Below are positions 1 to 4,469 of a stretch of 5,754 nucleotides of DNA, one piece after another. The notes beneath the pieces were generated by a model. It saw only the letters and a program-made list of their open reading frames with translations. It did no database searches and was not told where the DNA came from. The position numbers and the translations under genes were made by a program. Source of the stretch: Candidatus Caenarcanum sp. (GTDB lineage Bacteria; Cyanobacteriota; Vampirovibrionia; Gastranaerophilales; UBA9971). Each line of letters opens with the position of its first letter. Positions within the stretch are counted from its first letter, which is position 1. Where the stretch lies: NCBI GenBank assembly GCA_020720345.1, contig DYOT01000091.1, forward strand, positions 1-5,754, in the 5' to 3' direction.

Positions 1-78
1 AGCTGGGATTCCGGCCAGAATAATTAAAACAATCTCTAGGACATCCTTGGAGAACCTGGAATAACAAAATAAATTCCC

Positions 79-127
79 AAAAGAGGAAATTTTAACTTTG
101 CTGAAAAGAGGAAATTTCTACTTTGCT
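79..127. repeat. Tandem pair of 24-bp direct repeats, possible IS21-type element end
   Basis: Two copies, at 79-102 and 104-127, begin with AAAAGAGGAAATTT and end with ACTTTGCT. They differ only at two internal bases (TA versus CT), so 22 of 24 positions match, and the period is 25 bp. IS21-family elements often carry several such repeats at each end, and the AGCAAAGT..GAAATTTCCTC wording on the minus strand resembles ends I remember from that family. If so, the element lies to the left with its outer edge just right of 127. The minus frame across 66-1 reads SKDVLEIVLIILAGIPA, vaguely like an IstA amino terminus, but no ATG, GTG or TTG start is in frame. The repeat itself is certain; the transposon reading is an inference. 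Confidence 0.7.
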
Positions 128-219
128 CCAAGAAAAAACTTGTTCTTATTGTCATTTTTCCTTTAAAATGTTAAGCTTTTTAAAATGACCAATATTATTT
201 ACGGAAGAGAATTCTAAAT

Positions 220-891
220 ATGCGTTTATCTCAAATTCACGAGTTACCGGGTACTTTAATTGTTGTTGAGGGTGTTGACGGTTCCGGCAAAAGCACACAG
301 GTTGCATTGCTTCGGGATTGGCTTGTTTCCGCCGTCGATGAGGTTATTTTTACAGAATGGAATTCTTCCCGTATAATTTCTGAAACAACTAAAAAAGCCA
401 AAAAGAAAAACCTGTTATCCCCACGGACATTCAGTCTGTTGCATGCGGTGGATTTTGCGGACAGACTGGAGCAAATCATTGTCCCTGCCTTGAAAGCCGG
501 TTTTATTGTGCTTGCTGACAGGTATGTATACACTGCTTTTGCAAGAGATGTCGCAAGAGGCGTTGATAAAAATTGGGTTAGGAACATGTATGGCTTTGCC
601 GTAAATCCTGATCTTGCCTTTTATTTTAATGTGCCTGTGGAAGTTTCACTCTCAAGAATTTGCACAAACCGTGCTCCAAAATTTTATGAAGCCGGTATGG
701 ATTTAAATTTAAGCAGTGATCCTTATGAAAGTTATAAAATCTTTCAGAGCAAAGTTATAGACGAATATGAAAAAATGGTCGACGAGTACGGACTGATTAA
801 AATTAATGCTTCTGATACTATTCATAGCCAGCAGGTACTGTTAAGAGAGATGGTAAAACAAAAACTTAGCGAAAAGGGAATGAGATTATAG
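220..891 (+). CDS. Thymidylate kinase-like P-loop kinase, GKST paralogue
   Basis: This is a 223-aa protein of the thymidylate kinase superfamily. Known members phosphorylate dTMP to dTDP with ATP in the cytoplasm. Visible motifs are Walker A GVDGSGKST (residues 18-26, Lys24), the block FADRLEQ, and the DRY nucleoside-binding motif (100-102) followed by ARDVARG. Length is normal for the family. The region corresponding to the LID lacks the usual arginine-rich R..R...DR.E signature and instead reads YEAGMD (156-161) and DPYES, a block shared with the next gene. The start at 220 has a purine-rich GGAAGAG about 9 bp upstream. TTGTCA (149-154) and TATTAT (193-198) lie upstream but are not properly spaced as one promoter. 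The gene begins a likely operon with the next kinase and hisG. The fold assignment is firm; the exact substrate is uncertain, so no symbol is given. A shadow frame on the opposite strand is not a gene. Confidence 0.9.
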   Translation: MRLSQIHELPGTLIVVEGVDGSGKSTQVALLRDWLVSAVDEVIFTEWNSSRIISETTKKAKKKNLLSPRTFSLLHAVDFADRLEQIIVPALKAGFIVLADRYVYTAFARDVARGVDKNWVRNMYGFAVNPDLAFYFNVPVEVSLSRICTNRAPKFYEAGMDLNLSSDPYESYKIFQSKVIDEYEKMVDEYGLIKINASDTIHSQQVLLREMVKQKLSEKGMRL

Positions 892-895
892 TTTT

Positions 896-1579
896 ATGAA
901 TATTAGTGAAAAAACTCCACAAACCAAGCACGGATATCCCGGTTTGCTAATAGTTATAGAAGGGACAGACGGAGCCGGAAGATCTACACAGATAGAAAAA
1001 CTTCGTGAGTGGCTGGCCATTGAAAGTTATGGCGTGGTTATCAGCCAGTGGAAAACTTCCAAACTTATGGCAAACGTTATTGACGAAGCAAAGGAGAAAA
1101 ACCTCCTTAATGCTTATACTTTCAGCCTGCTTTATGCCTCCGATTTTGCTGACAGGCTTGAGCAGAATATTATTCCTGCATTAAGAGCCGGGCTTGTTGT
1201 TCTCGCAGATAGATACACTTATACAGCTTATGCAAGGGACGTTGTAAGAGGCGTACATCCTGACTGGGCGAGAAAATTATATGATTATGCTCCAGAACCT
1301 GATATGGTTTTCTATCTAAAAATGCCTGTGGAGGCTTTACTTAAAAGAATTATTTCCTCAAGCGGTTTGAATTACTACGAATCAGGACGTGATATTGGGT
1401 TGAGTACTGATTTTTATGAGAGCTTTAAGTTATACCAGAGAAAAATCATCTCCGAATACACTAAAATGGAGCATGAATTCGGGTTTATGACAATTGACGG
1501 AACTTTAAAAGTAGAGACAATACAAAATAAGCTCAGGTCAAAGGTTAAAAATCTTATAAGCACAGGTGTTTTGAGTTAA
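896..1579 (+). CDS. Thymidylate kinase-like protein with Walker A Lys replaced by Arg (GRST paralogue)
   Basis: This 227-aa protein aligns end to end with the preceding one, with roughly half the positions identical by eye; shared blocks include TFSLL, DFADRLEQ, PALRAG, LADRY and YARDV.RG. It is therefore a tandem paralogue. The Walker A motif reads GTDGAGRST (residues 23-31): the lysine that normally contacts ATP phosphates is Arg29, encoded by AGA at 980-982. The DRY motif (105-107) and the YESGRD block are retained, so the protein looks preserved rather than decayed. The LID again lacks the classic arginine signature. The gap to the previous stop is only 4 bp and no strong Shine-Dalgarno precedes the ATG, which points to translational coupling. 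It could be a weakly active kinase, a regulatory or heterodimer partner, or an enzyme with another nucleotide substrate. The relationship is certain; the activity is unknown. Confidence 0.88.
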   Translation: MNISEKTPQTKHGYPGLLIVIEGTDGAGRSTQIEKLREWLAIESYGVVISQWKTSKLMANVIDEAKEKNLLNAYTFSLLYASDFADRLEQNIIPALRAGLVVLADRYTYTAYARDVVRGVHPDWARKLYDYAPEPDMVFYLKMPVEALLKRIISSSGLNYYESGRDIGLSTDFYESFKLYQRKIISEYTKMEHEFGFMTIDGTLKVETIQNKLRSKVKNLISTGVLS

Positions 1580-1611
1580 ATTTTTGAACAGTAAATCAAA
1601 GGGAATATGCC

Positions 1612-2481
1612 ATGAATGAATGTTGCTTGAAAATCGCCGTTCCTAACAAGGGGAGGATGGCTGAAGATATTATGGATTTGCTTCAGAGAGCAGGTTTGAC
1701 AATTTCAAAAAATGAAAGGACGCTTTCTGCAACTACGCATGACGGAAATTATACTGTCATTTTTGTGAGGACACAGGATATACCTAATTTTGTCAGCGAT
1801 GGAGTTACTGATCTGGGGATTACCGGTCAGGATATTGTTGCTGAGTCTGATGTTCCTGTTGAGGATATTTTGGGGCTTAATTTCGGCGGGTGCACCATGA
1901 TTGTGGCAATAAGTGAGAATTCTCCTATAAATAAGGCAGAAGACCTTCCTGATGGGATCAGGGTTGCGACTTCATTTCCTAATATTGCAAAAAAATATTT
2001 CGATAAGCTTGGCAAAAAAGTTCATATTACACAAGTAACCGGTGCTACAGAAGTTATACCTCAGTTAGGGCTTGCGGAAGTCATTGTGGATATTACTTCC
2101 AGCGGTTCAACTTTAAAACATAACAAATTAAAAATAATAGGTGAAATTTTGCAGTCAAAAGCTGCCATAATAGGTCGCCCCGGCATAAAAAAAGAGCAGG
2201 AAAATAAAATAAACGGCTTTGTAAGGGCAATCAAGTCGGCTTTGGACGCTGAGGATAAAAAATATTTAATGGCAAATCTTCCTAAAGTTTCTCTGGACAA
2301 GGTTAAGGAATTAATGCCCGGGTTGAAATCCCCCACTGTATCGCAGCTCTGGGGTAATGACAATGAAGTCGCAATCCATATTGTTGTTGAAAAAAATAAA
2401 GTTTATCAAAAAATAGAAAAATTAAAGCAATTGGGTGCAACAGGCATACTTATAATGACTGTAGACCAGATGATTCCTTAA
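1612..2481 (+). CDS. hisG: ATP phosphoribosyltransferase, long form (HisG_L)
   Basis: This enzyme catalyses the first step of histidine biosynthesis, joining ATP and PRPP to phosphoribosyl-ATP in the cytoplasm. The 289-aa length and architecture fit the long hexameric form. An amino-terminal catalytic part starts IAVPNKGRM and contains DLGITGQD. The PRPP-binding loop is DITSSGSTL (from Asp160). A carboxy-terminal ACT-like regulatory domain of roughly 80 residues includes LPGLKSPTVS-type wording (MPGLKSPTVSQLW) and ends GATGILIMTVDQMIP. Long HisG proteins are feedback-inhibited by histidine through this domain and do not need HisZ. The ATG at 1612 has GGGA at 1601-1604, 7 bp upstream. It follows the second kinase by 32 bp on the same strand, so co-transcription is likely, although a link between the kinases and histidine synthesis is not obvious. 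The last 32 bp overlap the end of a convergent minus-strand gene. Confidence 0.96.
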   Translation: MNECCLKIAVPNKGRMAEDIMDLLQRAGLTISKNERTLSATTHDGNYTVIFVRTQDIPNFVSDGVTDLGITGQDIVAESDVPVEDILGLNFGGCTMIVAISENSPINKAEDLPDGIRVATSFPNIAKKYFDKLGKKVHITQVTGATEVIPQLGLAEVIVDITSSGSTLKHNKLKIIGEILQSKAAIIGRPGIKKEQENKINGFVRAIKSALDAEDKKYLMANLPKVSLDKVKELMPGLKSPTVSQLWGNDNEVAIHIVVEKNKVYQKIEKLKQLGATGILIMTVDQMIP

Positions 2482-2704
2482 TTTCGCATTTCTTTAAATG
2501 TTTTGAAGATAGTAAGAAATTATATATTTCGCCCATTTTGTACATAAATCTGAAAAAGAAGTTGTAATCGCTTAAAACTCTTTCATGAGAGTGCATTCCA
2601 TAGTAAAATACCTGATTTTTTAGAGGAATTTCCGTGTTTTCACGTACATCTTCAACTATATTCTCTGGATCAATTATGTGTCTCATTAAATCCGGGCTAA
2701 ACAT
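2450..2704 (-). CDS. Small protein of unknown function, 84 aa
   Basis: I do not recognise this protein. It begins MFSPDLMRHIIDPENIVEDV, has an aromatic-rich middle (NFFFRFMYKMGEIYNFLL) and ends in a basic, serine-rich tail. There is no signal peptide and no clear transmembrane helix. Support for a real gene comes from a strong GGGAG Shine-Dalgarno placed 6 bp before the ATG on the minus strand and from AT-rich codons (GAA, AAA, TTA, GAT) like those of its neighbours. It also occupies space otherwise empty of genes. It ends inside the 3' end of the convergent hisG (32-bp overlap) and is divergent from the 234-aa gene. A possible extended -10 (TGCTATAAA on the minus strand, plus-strand 2748-2756) lies about 45 bp upstream. 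It could still be a chance frame, as no domain confirms it. Confidence 0.6.
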   Translation of the reverse strand: MFSPDLMRHIIDPENIVEDVRENTEIPLKNQVFYYGMHSHERVLSDYNFFFRFMYKMGEIYNFLLSSKHLKKCEIKESSGLQSL

Positions 2705-2715
2705 ATAAATCTCCC

Positions 2716-2750
2716 GCCTTTTTTGTTTTTAAAACAAACTTAGGCTTTTT
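2716..2750 (+). terminator. Possible intrinsic terminator, or leader hairpin of the minus gene
   Basis: GCCT (2716-2719) pairs with AGGC (2742-2745), and TTTGTTTT (2722-2729) pairs with AAAACAAA (2731-2738), with a small internal loop. On the plus strand the stem is followed by five T residues (2746-2750), as in an intrinsic terminator, and could end hisG read-through. The single-base gap at the centre would need some stem opening, and only four pairs at the base are GC-rich. On the minus strand the same structure lies immediately before the GGGAG ribosome site of the 84-aa gene. The symmetry is seen directly; its role is inferred. Confidence 0.35.
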
Positions 2751-2756
2751 ATAGCA
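2748..2756 (-). promoter_or_regulatory. Candidate extended -10 promoter for the 84-aa minus gene
   Basis: Read on the minus strand this is TGCTATAAA, a TGn extended -10 with five of six matches to TATAAT. Transcription would start near 2741 and give a leader of about 37 nt. No good -35 lies 16-18 bp upstream. A 7-bp inverted repeat arm (2770-2776) falls where the -35 would be, so an activator or repressor site is conceivable. Confidence 0.35.
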
Positions 2757-2769
2757 AGTACACGTTTTA

Positions 2770-2800
2770 TACACCCAAAAACAATTTTAGGTCGGGTGTA
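2770..2800. repeat. Inverted repeat TACACCC...GGGTGTA, possible operator
   Basis: TACACCC at 2770-2776 is the exact reverse complement of GGGTGTA at 2794-2800, with a 17-nt spacer. The arm centres are 24 bp apart, a little over two helical turns, which suits a dimeric regulator binding on one DNA face. It is the only GC-containing symmetric element in an otherwise A/T-only stretch between two divergent genes. No regulator can be named from the sequence. Confidence 0.5.
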
Positions 2801-2833
2801 AATCCTGTCCATATATATAAAAACAGCAGGGAC

Positions 2834-2858
2834 TTTAAAATTGCCTGAAAATTTTAAA
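2834..2858. repeat. AT-only hairpin, 9-bp arms
   Basis: TTTAAAATT (2834-2842) pairs perfectly with AATTTTAAA (2850-2858) around a 7-nt loop GCCTGAA. The arms are pure A/T in an AT-rich gap, so chance is a real possibility. It lies just upstream of the TTTACA candidate -35 at 2861-2866. Confidence 0.4.
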
Positions 2859-2860
2859 AC

Positions 2861-2890
2861 TTTACATTTTTTATAGAATTTTTTTATTTT
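2861..2890 (+). promoter_or_regulatory. Candidate promoter for the 234-aa gene
   Basis: TTTACA (2861-2866, five of six matches to TTGACA) and TATTTT (2885-2890, four of six matches to TATAAT) are separated by 18 bp. Transcription would begin near 2897, about 60 bp before the ATG. The -10 lies within the spacer of the inverted repeat at 2873-2909. In such AT-rich DNA the call is weak. Confidence 0.3.
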
Positions 2891-2909
2891 AGAGGGCAAT
2901 AAATTCTAT
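2873..2909. repeat. Inverted repeat ATAGAATTT...AAATTCTAT
   Basis: ATAGAATTT at 2873-2881 is the exact reverse complement of AAATTCTAT at 2901-2909, with a 19-nt spacer. It overlaps the predicted -10 and start of transcription of the 234-aa gene and could be an operator or a leader stem. The phrase TTTTATAGAATT recurs at 2968-2979, inside the start of the coding sequence. Confidence 0.45.
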
Positions 2910-2959
2910 TAATTTGTTTTTATAAATATAAGAGGATAATTTAAGGGAATATTGTATTC

Positions 2960-3664
2960 ATGAAAAATTTTATAGAATTGATTATGAAAAAATTTGGGAA
3001 AATCCCGAAAAATAAATTAATAAACAAGTTTTGCAATAAAACTTCCAAACAGTTTTTTACCGGTGATGATTCACTTTCGATAGAAGTAAAGCAGCATATT
3101 TTAAAAGAAACGATTAATGACGAGGCAAGAACGGTTTTAAAAGAAGCTGTCAATAATCCCGAAATACTTGTGGATTTCATAAAAGCAAAAGGCACGGAAG
3201 TTGTAAAATCCAATTATATGAGCTCAGTTTTGTTTTTGCTGGGCGAGCAGGAAGGATTCCTGACCCCCATGAAAGGGCTTAAGTCCTTTATATTTATTGT
3301 ATTTGTAAATATGTTTTCCGGTACAAAGCTGAAAATAAGCTTTAGCACACCTGCACTTTTTGCATTTGACAATAAGCCGGTTAATATTTATTTGCTGTCT
3401 CATCAATTTCATTTATGGCTTTCATATATAAATGAACTTCCCGGTTTTAGCGAAAGTACAAGAAAAAACTTTAAAAATATATGGAATTCCAATGCTGGTT
3501 CTGTGGAATTAAGCAGCCTTTCAATGGAAGACATTTTGTCCCTTAAAGATGCTATAGCAAGGGATTTGGAAGCCATAAAATTTGTGAAGGATATGGCAAG
3601 AGAATTTGTCGGACAAAAGCAGTCGCTTGAAAAAATTAAACAGGGCAAAAGAGTGAATATTTAG
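2960..3664 (+). CDS. Conserved-looking hypothetical protein, 234 aa
   Basis: I do not recognise a family. The protein has a basic amino terminus (MKNFIELIMKKFGKIPKNK) without a signal-peptide pattern. One short hydrophobic stretch, FIFIVFVNMF (residues 110-119), is too short for a certain membrane helix. A central part is rich in aromatic residues (HQFHLWLSYINELPGF). A predicted helical, charged carboxy-terminal region (about 190-230, MEDILSLKDAIARDLEAIKF onward) ends in basic residues. The start at 2960 has AAGGGA 11 to 12 bp upstream, a rather long spacing; an alternative ATG at 2984 has no better ribosome site. It ends only 46 bp before the DUF561 gene, but a separate extended -10 promoter lies between them, so it is probably its own transcription unit with some read-through. 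Length, steady codon use and lack of internal stops support a real gene. Confidence 0.85.
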   Translation: MKNFIELIMKKFGKIPKNKLINKFCNKTSKQFFTGDDSLSIEVKQHILKETINDEARTVLKEAVNNPEILVDFIKAKGTEVVKSNYMSSVLFLLGEQEGFLTPMKGLKSFIFIVFVNMFSGTKLKISFSTPALFAFDNKPVNIYLLSHQFHLWLSYINELPGFSESTRKNFKNIWNSNAGSVELSSLSMEDILSLKDAIARDLEAIKFVKDMAREFVGQKQSLEKIKQGKRVNI

Positions 3665-3673
3665 CACATTTAA

Positions 3674-3682
3674 TGATATAAT
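3674..3682 (+). promoter_or_regulatory. Extended -10 promoter of the DUF561-aroA operon
   Basis: TGATATAAT is a perfect TGn-TATAAT extended -10. Upstream at the right distance there is only a poor -35 (TGAATA, 3654-3659, 17-bp spacer), which is usual for extended -10 promoters. Transcription would start around 3688-3690, giving a leader of only about 20 nt that contains the palindrome and the Shine-Dalgarno. Confidence 0.6.
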
Positions 3683-3685
3683 TGT

Positions 3686-3701
3686 CTCCATAATTATGGA
3701 G
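3686..3701. promoter_or_regulatory. Perfect 16-bp palindrome covering the ribosome site
   Basis: CTCCATAATTATGGAG is fully self-complementary, centred at 3693/3694. Its right arm includes GGAG of the Shine-Dalgarno (GGAGG, 3698-3702) of the DUF561 gene, and its left arm covers the expected transcription start. As DNA it could be a repressor operator. As RNA, provided transcription starts at or before 3686, it could fold into a 6-bp stem with an AATT loop that hides the ribosome site. The symmetry is certain; the mechanism is inferred. Confidence 0.6.
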
Positions 3702-3710
3702 GAATTTTTC

Positions 3711-4466
3711 ATGAATAAAAAAGAATTATTGAAACAGGCTGTTTCGGAAAAAAAACTTGTTAAGATTATTGCAGGTATAGACAATTTTGATATTGACAGG
3801 GTTAAGCAAGTTGTTATAGCCGCTGAAAAAGGTGGCGCTAACGCTGTAGATATTTCAGCAAAAGAAGATGTTATTAAAATGGCTCTTGAAACAACAAGCC
3901 TGCCTGTTTTTGTATCTTCAATACATCCTGAAGAACTTGCAATGGCAGCAAATCTTGGTGCGGATGCTCTTGAAATAGGCAATTTTGACGCTCTTTACAA
4001 GAAAGGCTTAAGAATTACTTCGGAAGAAGTCCTTGAAATTGTTGAAAAAACTGTTGAATTAGCAGGAAACGATGTTTTTATAAGTGTTACTGTGCCGGGA
4101 CACCTTGAAATAAACGAGCAAATTATGCTTGCGCAGAAACTTGAAGAAATTGGTGTTGATTTAATCCAGACAGAAGGCGCTGCAATTGTTGAGCCTGATG
4201 CTGACGGAGCCAGAGGGCTTGTGCAAAAAGCTTCTGTTTCAATTGCAAATACAATTGAGCTTGTAAGAAATATAAACATTCCTGTTATGACAGCAAGCGG
4301 AATTACATCAACAACCGCACCTTTAGCTTTTGCAGCGGGTTCATGCGGAATAGGCGTTGGTTCATGCGTAAACAGGCTTCATTCAACTCTTGAAATGACA
4401 GCAGCTGTTATGGGTATTGTTGATGCTGTTAAAATTCAAGCAAGAGAAATCATCCTGTCTGCATGA
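3711..4466 (+). CDS. DUF561 / Ycf23-type TIM-barrel protein
   Basis: This 251-aa protein resembles the DUF561 family, which includes plastid Ycf23 and cyanobacterial homologues of unknown function. Regularly spaced strand-turn motifs fit a (beta/alpha)8 barrel: VKIIAGIDNF near the start, GGANAVDISA, LPVFVSS, LGADALEIGNFD, VFISVTVPGHL, GVDLIQTEG, IPVMTASGI and the glycine-rich GSCGIGVGSCVNRL that may bind a phosphate. The best start is the ATG at 3711, which has a GGAGG Shine-Dalgarno (3698-3702) 8 bp upstream. An in-frame ATG at 3696 would add five residues but lies inside the palindrome and overlaps the Shine-Dalgarno. Stop and aroA start are 3 bp apart, so the two are probably co-expressed. 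A metabolic enzyme acting on a phosphorylated substrate is a guess from the fold. The family call is from memory of Ycf23 wording and fairly firm. Confidence 0.88.
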   Translation: MNKKELLKQAVSEKKLVKIIAGIDNFDIDRVKQVVIAAEKGGANAVDISAKEDVIKMALETTSLPVFVSSIHPEELAMAANLGADALEIGNFDALYKKGLRITSEEVLEIVEKTVELAGNDVFISVTVPGHLEINEQIMLAQKLEEIGVDLIQTEGAAIVEPDADGARGLVQKASVSIANTIELVRNINIPVMTASGITSTTAPLAFAAGSCGIGVGSCVNRLHSTLEMTAAVMGIVDAVKIQAREIILSA

Positions 4467-4469
4467 CGT

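Noticed and set aside
1..66. Minus-strand IstA-like peptide at the window edge
   Set aside because: The similarity is too short and vague, and no ATG, GTG or TTG start is in frame, so it is not called as a gene.
79..127. Direct repeats considered as a CRISPR array
   Set aside because: There are only two copies, separated by one base; there are no spacers and no cas genes.
237..587. Minus-strand 116-aa frame opposite the first kinase
   Set aside because: It lies wholly within a well-supported plus-strand gene and its serine/threonine-rich composition is typical of an antisense shadow.
2061..2363. Minus-strand 100-aa frame opposite hisG
   Set aside because: It is antisense to the conserved catalytic and regulatory parts of HisG, with no ribosome site or domain.
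3521..3982. Minus-strand 153-aa frame spanning the end of the 234-aa gene and the start of the DUF561 gene
   Set aside because: It is long but antisense to two coding genes and to the promoter between them; its serine-rich, low-complexity sequence matches no family I know.
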